Assembly: GCF_003339815.1 (NCBI RefSeq)
Contig: NZ_PPTT01000039.1
Location: 1 to 32,101, forward strand
Direction: 5' to 3'
Length of the DNA stretch: 32,101 bases
Source of the DNA: Eggerthella sinensis
GTDB lineage: Bacteria; Actinomycetota; Coriobacteriia; Coriobacteriales; Eggerthellaceae
Part shown: piece after piece, positions 17,377-24,348 of the stretch
How positions within the stretch are numbered: position 1 is the stretch's first letter
Layout: the number at the start of each line of letters is the position of its first letter
Notes under the pieces: generated by a model
The model's database searches: none
What the model saw: only the letters and a program-made list of their open reading frames with translations
What the model was told of the DNA's origin: nothing
Position numbers and translations under genes: made by a program

Positions 17377-18388
17377 TGTGAATCCCGTCGAACAAGAGGG
17401 GGTATTCCCCTCGTTCTTCTTCCTCTTTCCAATCGCGCATCAATTTATAGAACGTATTGCATTCTGGCTCATAGCCGAAATCGGTACGAGCTTTCTCGAT
17501 ATCGAACGAATAAGGAACCACTCCGTTCGACTTCGATGTGTCGGTTGAAACGAGAGACCTCCCAACGTCTCCACCGAAAACTTCCGCAATGACCTTGGCT
17601 TGCTGGAGGAGCGAGGTGGTGGTTCCCGATCCGATGTTGTACAAACCCGAAGCGCGATCGCTTTCCGCAGCCTGCACAAAAGCGGTAGCGACATCCTTCA
17701 CATACACGACGTCTCTTGCGGCGAGTCCATCGCCATACACGGATATCGGCTCGCCCCGTTTCGCCTTGTCAACGAAAAGGCCGATCCCCGACTTTCTAAT
17801 AGTACCGTTTACTCTCAATGACGTATGCGGACCAACCCCGTAGACCGGCGGCAATCGGAAGATAACGTTCTTCATGCCGTGCTGCTCATTGTAGTAGCAC
17901 ATGAGGTCGCTCGCTGCGTTTTTTGAGATTACGTACGCGGCATGATCGCCATGCATAAGAAAGTCTCTTTCCCACGTTTCGCTTACGGGCTCGCCGCAAT
18001 CCCACTTACGTTGAACATCCGCATACGAAGTGGTCGTGAGTATCTTTTTGACTCCCGTTCTTCTGCACCATTCAAGAAGATACGCCGCGCCAAGCGTATT
18101 TGTTACGATATATTTTGCAGCGTCATCGGAGTCCTTCAGGTCGAATGTCGAGTTTGCAGGAAGCCTTCCGGCAAGATGTACGACGACGTCCGCATCCTTG
18201 GGAAGAGCATCGCATGCGTTCGGTTCGTCCAAATCATAAGAGATGTATTCGACGCCTTTTTGAGCATAGTGTTCGGCGAAACGCGGATTCCTCCCGGTGC
18301 CAACCACCTTATATCCTGCATCCAGGAATGCTTGGACAGTGTAAACTCCGATAAAGCTCGACGCGCCAATCACGATGCACTTCGCCAT
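17363..18388 (-). CDS. NAD(P)-dependent epimerase/dehydratase (extended SDR) of unknown substrate
   Basis: SDR of 341 aa with GASSFIG at residues 8-14, a VVVHLAG strand, SY near 121-122, and Tyr152/Lys156 in AAYVISKNA, then FRLPPVYG and a DVVYVKDVA substrate-side segment. This is the standard layout of sugar epimerases and reductases. ATG 18388 follows GGGAGGTT (18396-18403) and is chosen over an in-frame extension to 18448 that has no good ribosome site. It sits between the GNAT gene and pseG. It is not needed for the canonical pathway to CMP-Pse, so I infer a modifying step, either on a UDP-sugar precursor or for another sugar of the same glycan. No specific function can be read from the sequence. 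Confidence 0.82.
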   Translation of the reverse strand: MAKCIVIGASSFIGVYTVQAFLDAGYKVVGTGRNPRFAEHYAQKGVEYISYDLDEPNACDALPKDADVVVHLAGRLPANSTFDLKDSDDAAKYIVTNTLGAAYLLEWCRRTGVKKILTTTSYADVQRKWDCGEPVSETWERDFLMHGDHAAYVISKNAASDLMCYYNEQHGMKNVIFRLPPVYGVGPHTSLRVNGTIRKSGIGLFVDKAKRGEPISVYGDGLAARDVVYVKDVATAFVQAAESDRASGLYNIGSGTTTSLLQQAKVIAEVFGGDVGRSLVSTDTSKSNGVVPYSFDIEKARTDFGYEPECNTFYKLMRDWKEEEERGEYPLLFDGIHSDLL

Positions 18389-18395
18389 TTTCAAG

Positions 18396-18403
18396 AACCT
18401 CCC
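18396..18403 (-). promoter_or_regulatory. Ribosome binding site of the SDR gene
   Basis: GGGAGGTT on the - strand, about eight bases before ATG 18388. It is among the strongest ribosome sites in the window and fixes the SDR start. It also means the SDR can be translated whether or not the upstream GNAT is in frame. Confidence 0.6.
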
Positions 18404-18451
18404 TATTTCGATTTGCGAATAAGGGATGCCCGAAAACGACGCCTTCACCCT

Positions 18452-18930
18452 CTATCCGCTTTTTATAGTTCTTTCGTACTTGAGCATCAACATGCCCTTG
18501 TGCAATCCGAAGTTGTCAGAAGCTAGTTGAAAGCCATTCTTCTCGAGAACCCTCCGACTACCGACATTGTTTTCCAAGACTCTTGCATAAAGTGCTTCCA
18601 AACAAAGATCCCTTGAGTAGTCAATCAACTCGGCAACAAGCGCGGTGGCAATCCCTTTCCCCCTCCATGATTCGTCACCGATGTAGTACCAGATTTCGCC
18701 TTTGCCGTTGTGAATGTTTTTCAAACCGGCGTTTCCTACATGTACTCCTTCAAATTCGACCGCTAAGAAGCATACCCCCCCCCAATGACGGAATCGAAGT
18801 ATGCCTTATGTGCATCGAGCGTAGGCATGGCGCTGCCTGCGAATTCGTCGACATACCAAGGCTTGGACACCCAGTCGAATACTCTGCCCACGTCGGATTC
18901 CCGAATGTCTCGTAAAGCTACAGAACCCAT
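18452..18930 (-). pseudogene. pseH: GNAT N-acetyltransferase (candidate PseH), out of frame at a G9 tract
   Basis: As written, ATG 18930 (ribosome site GAGG six bases upstream, two bases after the pseI stop) reads about 50 residues (GSVALRDIRESDVGRVFDW...). It then enters a run of nine G (18783-18775) and stops at TAG 18765-18763 after 55 aa. The missing part is intact in another frame and reads on as VCFLAVEFEGVHVGNAGLK, then the acetyl-CoA loop GDESWRGKGIATAL and NVGSRRVLEKNGF to the stop at 18452. One extra G (ten), or two fewer (seven), would give a single GNAT of 159 or 158 aa. PseH acetylates N4 of the PseC product, and position and size fit, but the RimJ/RimL-like sequence does not prove it. 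A phase-variable gene is more likely than decay, since both halves are otherwise clean; a homopolymer sequencing error must be excluded. Confidence 0.8.
18775..18783 (-). repeat. Homopolymeric G9 tract (C9 on + strand)
   Basis: Nine consecutive G in the coding direction of the GNAT gene. It is the longest G/C run I see in the window; the next are about six. It sits exactly where the reading frame breaks, as expected of a slipped-strand contingency tract. Confidence 0.9.
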
Positions 18931-18932
18931 CA

Positions 18933-19970
18933 TCAACCTCGTAAGTCTTCTATTTTGATTGGCGAACCGAAGGGGATATCCCTGCCCGCTTCCTTTCCAA
19001 GAAGCTCGTCAAGGTGCTTCGGCTCAAGCCCGTAAGCGGGGCGGATGCTTCTGACATTCTCGCTCGTGAAAGGCTCCCCTATGCGGATATCCGCCACAGC
19101 ATAGAGCGAACGGCGACCAAACAGCCCAGCCTTCTCGCGCTTTGTTCTTTGGTACGAAGGGATGCCGATCGCCGCTTTTGCTAGCCGTATGTCTTCAATC
19201 ATGCGAGCGAACTCGTCCTTTTCCATGGAGAAGGACGAATCGACGGTTTTTTCTTCGCGGCTAATGCAGAAGTGTTTCTCGATAACGCTCGCGCCGAGCG
19301 CGGCGGCAGCAACGTCAACAGAATAGCCCATCGAGTGGTCGGAGAGACCTACCGCGCAACCGAATCGGTCTCGCATGTCTGCCATGGTCGAGATATTCAT
19401 ATCTTCGTAAACCGCAGGATACTCGCTCGTGCATTTAAGCAATACGATTTGTTCGTTGCCTACGACTTTGCACGCGTCTACGGCCTCTTGAATTTCTTCA
19501 AGCGTTCCCATGCCGCAAGATATGATCATGGGCTTCATCTTCGAAGCGGCATACCTGATGAGGGGCGTGTCGATAAGCTCAGGTGAAGCAATCTTGTAAG
19601 CTTCGACCCCGATCGTCTCAAGAAAGTCGACGGATGTCGGATCGAACACCGAAGACAGAAAGTCCATGCCCAAAGACTCGCATTCGTCCTTAATCGCCTT
19701 TTGCCACTCCCATGGCGTATGCGCCTCTGCGTATAGGTCGTAGAGGGTTCGTCCTTCCCATAGCCCGCCTTTTTGCGTTTGAAAATCGGGCGTATTGGCG
19801 TTGATGGTGATCGTGTCAGCGGTAAAGGTCTGTATCTTCAGGCAATCGGCACCCGTTTCTGCTGCCGCTCGTACTATCTCGAGGGCCTTGTCTAGGCTGC
19901 CTCCGTGGTTTCCAGACATCTCTGCAATAAAGTAGACGTCTCCCTTTTGAATTGTCTCGAGTAGCCGCAT
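18933..19970 (-). CDS. pseI: Pseudaminic acid synthase (PseI)
   Basis: NeuB-family synthase of 345 aa. It condenses phosphoenolpyruvate with 2,4-diacetamido-2,4,6-trideoxy-L-altrose to form pseudaminic acid. The TIM-barrel domain opens with FIAEMSGNHGGSLDKAL, has LKIQTFTADT, and then GGLWEGRTLYDLYAEAHTPW, which matches the PseI rather than the NeuB or LegI pattern. LKCTSEYPA, GLSDHSMGY and VIEKHF carry the PEP and metal-binding residues. The C-terminal antifreeze-like SAF domain begins at about residue 285 (RRSLYAVADIRIGE). ATG 19970 lies seven bases after the pseF stop, with GAGGT upstream. Its stop lies two bases before the GNAT start. Confidence 0.93.
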   Translation of the reverse strand: MRLLETIQKGDVYFIAEMSGNHGGSLDKALEIVRAAAETGADCLKIQTFTADTITINANTPDFQTQKGGLWEGRTLYDLYAEAHTPWEWQKAIKDECESLGMDFLSSVFDPTSVDFLETIGVEAYKIASPELIDTPLIRYAASKMKPMIISCGMGTLEEIQEAVDACKVVGNEQIVLLKCTSEYPAVYEDMNISTMADMRDRFGCAVGLSDHSMGYSVDVAAAALGASVIEKHFCISREEKTVDSSFSMEKDEFARMIEDIRLAKAAIGIPSYQRTKREKAGLFGRRSLYAVADIRIGEPFTSENVRSIRPAYGLEPKHLDELLGKEAGRDIPFGSPIKIEDLRG

Positions 19971-19977
19971 AGCGTCG

Positions 19978-20667
19978 TTACCTCTTCCTCATCATCCGAT
20001 ATTTCATTTCGGCAAGTTCCCAGTCTTGCATGGTATCGATGTCTTGCACGAAGCGCGGGTCGATATACAAGGAGCGACAACCTTCCACTACTGCCGTTTC
20101 ATGAGTGAGGAACACTTCGGTTCTAGCCATGAAAAAGCGCCCGCAATCATGCACCATCCGCGGAAGATCTTGACTGCGGGAGAAAGCATATTCAGGATAT
20201 GCATAAAAAATGCTCTCGTCCTCTGAAATGCAAAACCCACGTTGCGGGGGGAAATCGAAATCGGTAACCGGAATGACTGACGGCGCACCGGATTCAATAA
20301 TATCCCACGCTTTTGCGAGCTCGTCTGCAGAAACGAAGGGAGCCGTAGGATAGATGCAGCACAGTAACCCGAAATTGCCCCCACGTTCTTCGTACTCTTT
20401 CAGCACCTCGATAATCACGTCAGCGGTGGTTGCGTAGTCGTCGCTTGTCTCCTTGCTTCTCATAAAGGGGACGGAAGCCCCGTAGAACCGGGCGACTTCA
20501 GCGATCTCCTCATCGTCGGTGGATACCATCACCTCGTCGAATAAGCCGCTCTCCAGAGCAGCTTCGATCGAGTAGGCGATGATAGGCTTTCCGCAGAACT
20601 CCTTGATGTTCTTGCGCGGGATGCGTTTTGAACCGCCGCGTGCTGTGATGATAGCGATGTTATTCAT
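19978..20667 (-). CDS. pseF: Pseudaminic acid cytidylyltransferase (PseF)
   Basis: CMP-nonulosonate synthetase of 229 aa, activating Pse with CTP to CMP-Pse. The N-terminal ITARGGSKRIPRKNIKEF holds the CTP-binding loop, followed by YSIEAAL and MVSTDDEEIAEVA. YPTAPFVSADEL and PRMVHDCGRFF lie further on, and the metal-binding Asp pair may be in DIDTMQDW. The MNNIAI start at 20667 is the canonical one; an in-frame extension to 20709 exists but lies inside the upstream gene and adds no family residues. It overlaps the upstream hexapeptide transferase gene by eight bases. PseF rather than NeuA or LegF is chosen from its operon partners. Confidence 0.91.
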   Translation of the reverse strand: MNNIAIITARGGSKRIPRKNIKEFCGKPIIAYSIEAALESGLFDEVMVSTDDEEIAEVARFYGASVPFMRSKETSDDYATTADVIIEVLKEYEERGGNFGLLCCIYPTAPFVSADELAKAWDIIESGAPSVIPVTDFDFPPQRGFCISEDESIFYAYPEYAFSRSQDLPRMVHDCGRFFMARTEVFLTHETAVVEGCRSLYIDPRFVQDIDTMQDWELAEMKYRMMRKR

Positions 20668-21331
20668 AGCGGAATACCTGTTCGGCGTATGCCCGAACCG
20701 CATCTGCACGATTTTCCTTAATCACGAGATTCGGGCTTTGTCCGAAGACGAGGGAGTTGTCGGGGATGCTCGCGTCTTTAACGTAAGCGTTGGCGCCAAT
20801 AATTACGTTGCTACCAATCTCGCAATTGCCGATCACCTTGCTGTCCGACAGCATGAAAACCGAGTGCCCGAATCGAGGATAGATGCCTCGATTGTTCCCA
20901 ACCGTGCATCCTTGCGAAAACGTGAAATAATCCGAATAGCTCGCACGTCCCATAACGGCTCCAAAAGGGTGGTCGAACATAAAAATATCGGGCAGTGCTA
21001 CCTGGTAGAACAGATCAACGGAGGCCATTGCTTTGTTGAGTGCATACAGTTTGTCGCACACAGACGTTACCCCTCCTCCGACGAATATACAACGAGCTAG
21101 CTCATAAAGAAATCGAGACCACTGGCATCCATGAAGCGGATCGAACTTAGTTATACCCGCTTCGTTGTAATACTTGTTTCTGGTTTTCGAAAACGACCGC
21201 TCGCATTTTCTCATTGCGCAAGGAATATTCAGCTTGATTGCATGCTCCTCTTCGTCACTCAGGAAGAAGAACGAATCGAGCTGTTTCACCAGCATTGCAT
21301 TTATTTCGGTCAGCGATTGCGCCATCAGCAT
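20660..21331 (-). CDS. Hexapeptide-repeat transferase, CysE-like, of the Pse operon
   Basis: Protein of 223 aa with an N-terminal mostly helical region (about 1-110) followed by a short left-handed beta-helix: SYSDYFTFSQGCTVGNNRG, FGHSVFMLSDSKVIGNCEIGSNVIIGANAYVKD and NSLVFGQSP. This layout resembles serine acetyltransferase more than WbbJ. Two ATG codons fit, 21331 and 21325, the latter overlapping the pseC stop (TGATG); both give translational coupling. It is not a canonical Pse enzyme. It may acetylate the PseC amine, as hexapeptide enzymes do in legionaminic and bacillosamine pathways, or add an O-acetyl group to Pse. The choice cannot be made from sequence. Confidence 0.8.
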   Translation of the reverse strand: MLMAQSLTEINAMLVKQLDSFFFLSDEEEHAIKLNIPCAMRKCERSFSKTRNKYYNEAGITKFDPLHGCQWSRFLYELARCIFVGGGVTSVCDKLYALNKAMASVDLFYQVALPDIFMFDHPFGAVMGRASYSDYFTFSQGCTVGNNRGIYPRFGHSVFMLSDSKVIGNCEIGSNVIIGANAYVKDASIPDNSLVFGQSPNLVIKENRADAVRAYAEQVFRYE

Positions 21332-22539
21332 TCGGATCGCCGGCCTCGAACCTTGCACCAACCAATAACCTTACGAACCGACTCGATGACGCTCCGCACA
21401 TCGTCATCGGTCATGCAGCAATGCAGAGGCAGGGTTATCGCTTCCTCGTAGTATGCATTCGCGACAGGACAACAGTTCGCATCGTAGCCCCTGCGCTGAT
21501 AGTAGGGTAGACGGTAGACAGGCAGGTAATGGACGTTTACCCCGATGCCCTCGGCGCGAAGGGCATCGAAAACAAAACGCCGCGTCTCACCCAAGGCCTC
21601 CAGATCGAAACGGAGACAGTACAGATGACGAACCGATTCCTCCGGCGCGGGATCGGCCTGAAACGACACCTCTGGGCACTTCGAAAACTCCGCGTTGTAG
21701 ACGGATACAATATCGCGCCTTCTTGCGGCGAATTCGGGCAAGCGTTCGATCTGGGAAACTCCCAAAGCCGCTTCAATATCGCTGATCCGATAATTGTACC
21801 CGAGCTCGAGCTGTTCGTAATACCAATCGCCTTCATCGGGGTGTTCCATGAAGGCTTTTTCTCGCGTAATGCCGTGCTTGGCAAATAGGGAGATCTGCTC
21901 AGCCAGCTTCGGATCGTTCGTGCACACAGCCCCGCCTTCTCCCGTGGTCACCGTCTTCACGGGGTGGAAGCTGAACGTTGTGATGTCTGCGACGCTTCCA
22001 ATAAGTTGCCCTTTAAAGGAGCTCCCGATAGAATGGGCGGCATCCTCGATGAGCGTCAAGTCGAACTCGTCGCAAATCGAGCGAATCTCATCGAGGTCGA
22101 CGGGCACGCCGCCAAAGTCGACAGCGACGACGGCTTTTGTCTTGTCGGTTATCTTCTCGCGAATCGAAGCGGGGGAAACGTTCCATGTGCTTTCGTCGAT
22201 GTCCGCAAATACCGGAGTCCCGCCGCAGTAAAGCACGCAGTTAGCGGATGCGGCGAACGTGATAGGCGACACGATCACCTCGTCGCCATCCCTGATCCCC
22301 GCTGCAAGACACGCTACATGCAGAGCTGCCGTTCCGTTTGCAACAGCAGTCACAAACTTTGCCCCAGAGGCCGCCTTAAGCGCTTCTTCGAATCGCTCGG
22401 TAGCGGGCCCGCATGTTAGATAATCGCTTCTCAGAGTTGCGACAACCGCCTGGATGTCGGCATCGGATACGTTCTGACGCCCATAGCCCAACAGTGTCTC
22501 GCGAACTGGCTTTCCGCCATTGATTGCTAGCTCCTCCAT
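21325..22539 (-). CDS. pseC: UDP-4-amino-4,6-dideoxy-N-acetyl-beta-L-altrosamine transaminase (PseC)
   Basis: PLP-dependent DegT/DnrJ/EryC1 aminotransferase of 404 aa. It transfers the amino group of glutamate to C4 of the PseB product. The ANGTAALHVA phosphate-binding segment is at about residues 67-76, EDAAHSIG carries the PLP-ring Asp (166), and the Schiff-base Lys195 lies in FHPVKTVTTGEGG. GYNYRISDIEAALG follows. Full-length for the family. ATG 22539 follows AAGGGG and lies ten bases after the pseB stop. The PseC call over LegC or PglE rests on the adjacent pseB and pseI. Confidence 0.92.
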   Translation of the reverse strand: MEELAINGGKPVRETLLGYGRQNVSDADIQAVVATLRSDYLTCGPATERFEEALKAASGAKFVTAVANGTAALHVACLAAGIRDGDEVIVSPITFAASANCVLYCGGTPVFADIDESTWNVSPASIREKITDKTKAVVAVDFGGVPVDLDEIRSICDEFDLTLIEDAAHSIGSSFKGQLIGSVADITTFSFHPVKTVTTGEGGAVCTNDPKLAEQISLFAKHGITREKAFMEHPDEGDWYYEQLELGYNYRISDIEAALGVSQIERLPEFAARRRDIVSVYNAEFSKCPEVSFQADPAPEESVRHLYCLRFDLEALGETRRFVFDALRAEGIGVNVHYLPVYRLPYYQRRGYDANCCPVANAYYEEAITLPLHCCMTDDDVRSVIESVRKVIGWCKVRGRRSEC

Positions 22540-22549
22540 AGCCGTCCCC

Positions 22550-23569
22550 TTAGTAGTGGATGCTCATCTGGGAGACGAGTTCTCGCAGCTCCTCGACGGA
22601 GAGCCATTCGTCATTGGTGCCTGAATCGTACACGAAGCCGTTTTCGACTTTTTTGCCACCATGCAAATCGATATCGCCGAGTTTGCACCATTCCATATGG
22701 GGGTAGATGATGAAGTTTTTATCGTACTCATAAGTGGTCATGCTATCAGCGGCGGGAACCATGCACTCGTGTAGCTTCTCGCCCTCACGTATGCCGACCT
22801 CAACCTGCTTTGCGCGAGGGGCCATCGCGGTGGCCAGATCGGTTACCTTGAAGGAGGGGATTTTCGATATGAACGTCTCGCCGCCCTGGGCTTCCTCGAG
22901 AGCCTTGACAACCAGTTCGATCCCCTCGTCAAGCGAGATCCAAAAACGGGTCATGCGCATATCGGTGATAGGAAGCTCCGTCGCCCCATTTCTGATGAGA
23001 TTGTCGAAAAACGGGATGACGGATCCGCGAGATCCGGCAACGTTGCCATAGCGAACAACGGAGAACGTGGTGCCCGATTGGCCGCGGTAAGCGTTCGCGG
23101 CGATGAACAGCTTGTCGGATACGAGCTTTGTCCCCCCGTAAAGGTTCACCGGATTGACGGCCTTGTCCGTCGAAAGCGCGACAACTTTCTGAACACCAGA
23201 ATCAAGCGCTGCGTTCACGATGTTCATCGCGCCATCGATATTCGTTTTGACAGCTTCCATAGGGTTGTACTCGCAAGCGGGAACTTGTTTGAGTGCGGCT
23301 GCGTGGACGATGTAATCGACGTCATTAAGAGCGCGACGCATACGCGATTCGTCGCGAACGTCACCGATAAAGTAGCGAAGTTTCGAGTCGTAATCAACTC
23401 CATCCGCCTTGCCTAGCTCAATGAACTTGTTACGCATAACGAATTGTTTATATTCGTCGCGTGAGTAGATTATAATTTTTGCCGGATCATAGTTCTTAAG
23501 AGCAAAATATGTGAATGCATTGCCGAACGAACCGGTACCGCCAGTAATTAGGATCGATTTTCCGTTCAT
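22550..23569 (-). CDS. pseB: UDP-GlcNAc 4,6-dehydratase (inverting), PseB
   Basis: SDR of 339 aa catalysing C4 oxidation, C6 dehydration and C5 inversion of UDP-GlcNAc, the committed step to pseudaminic acid. GGTGSFG is at about residues 10-16, AAALKQVPACEYNP at about 90-103, STDK at 133-136, and catalytic Tyr144/Lys148 in NLYGGTK. The retained Tyr and the NPVNLYG context separate it from CapE at 749, which has Met. ATG 23569 follows AAAGGAAAAG; an open extension to 23665 adds a sequence unlike the family. It is the first gene of the intermediate-GC Pse block, 73 bases downstream of an AT-rich gene, in which I see no clear promoter. Confidence 0.94.
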   Translation of the reverse strand: MNGKSILITGGTGSFGNAFTYFALKNYDPAKIIIYSRDEYKQFVMRNKFIELGKADGVDYDSKLRYFIGDVRDESRMRRALNDVDYIVHAAALKQVPACEYNPMEAVKTNIDGAMNIVNAALDSGVQKVVALSTDKAVNPVNLYGGTKLVSDKLFIAANAYRGQSGTTFSVVRYGNVAGSRGSVIPFFDNLIRNGATELPITDMRMTRFWISLDEGIELVVKALEEAQGGETFISKIPSFKVTDLATAMAPRAKQVEVGIREGEKLHECMVPAADSMTTYEYDKNFIIYPHMEWCKLGDIDLHGGKKVENGFVYDSGTNDEWLSVEELRELVSQMSIHY

Positions 23570-23642
23570 AGCTTTTCCTTTTCGATAGTGATTGATGTAA
23601 ATGACTAACAGGTAATTGAGTTTTTTCGAACATCTCAGATGG

Positions 23643-24287
23643 TTATTCTTTCCAAGAAATGCCATTCTTGATGTTTCGAGCCGGATTGCCCGCTAACACA
23701 CTGTTTTCAAGTGAAAATTGAGAAACGACATTCGAGTTGGCACCAACAACGCAGCCATCAGGAATGTCTGAACCTTTTAATATCGTTGATCGACAACCTA
23801 TCCAAACATGATTGCCAATTGATATAGACGTATCGTTGTTGGTGTTGTCGGAATTACGCGATAACTGATGGAAATCCGTATCCATAAGTAAGCAATCCCA
23901 AGATATAAGGCAATCATGTCCGAGCTTAATGCTGTGAAAGCACTGGATTTCTGTGCGGTGTGGAGTGCGGAACTGGTCACCAAAATCGAGAACCGCATTA
24001 TGACCGACCGATATTACGCAGCCTTGACCAAAAGAAGCCGTACCCCTGAACAACACCGTTCCAAAATTGTTCCATATGGATCGCGGATAACCTCGGCTCT
24101 TGCTACCTCCCATTCGGATCATGAATGATGAAATATTACTGGCCTCAATCGCGACCGAGCCCTTCAAGCTGTTCAGTTTCACGTTTGAGGATATGGCAAC
24201 GGGAAACTTAATGGCGGTCTTAAACGGAAAGTATCGCAAATTGAAAATAACGGTTTTTGGTATGCCCATCAGATATCCTATTTTCAT
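23643..24287 (-). CDS. Left-handed beta-helix (hexapeptide) O-acyltransferase
   Basis: Protein of 214 aa. A basic N-terminal region (about 1-75) is followed by hexapeptide turns: TVLFRGTASFGQGCVISVG, SIKLGHDCLISWDCLLMDTDFHQL (with a likely catalytic His), SISIGNHVWIGCRSTIL, DIPDGCVVGANSNVV and the closing LAGNPARNI. This is the common layout of capsule and O-antigen O-acetyltransferases. ATG 24287 is chosen; TTG 24290 is directly in front of it. It is the last gene of the AT-rich half of the leftward train, after wzx. Acceptor unknown; O-acetylation of a repeat-unit sugar is the likely role. Confidence 0.85.
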   Translation of the reverse strand: MKIGYLMGIPKTVIFNLRYFPFKTAIKFPVAISSNVKLNSLKGSVAIEASNISSFMIRMGGSKSRGYPRSIWNNFGTVLFRGTASFGQGCVISVGHNAVLDFGDQFRTPHRTEIQCFHSIKLGHDCLISWDCLLMDTDFHQLSRNSDNTNNDTSISIGNHVWIGCRSTILKGSDIPDGCVVGANSNVVSQFSLENSVLAGNPARNIKNGISWKE

Positions 24288-24348
24288 CAACTCTTTTCAC
24301 ACGGCTGATTTGCGTAAACAAGGCGATAGCAACCATCCGGCGGCTATT

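Noticed and set aside
23631-23641. Perfect palindrome CATCTCAGATG just upstream of pseB, considered as an operator or terminator
   Set aside because: Five-base arms with a one-base centre cannot form a stable hairpin, and a single short palindrome is expected by chance.
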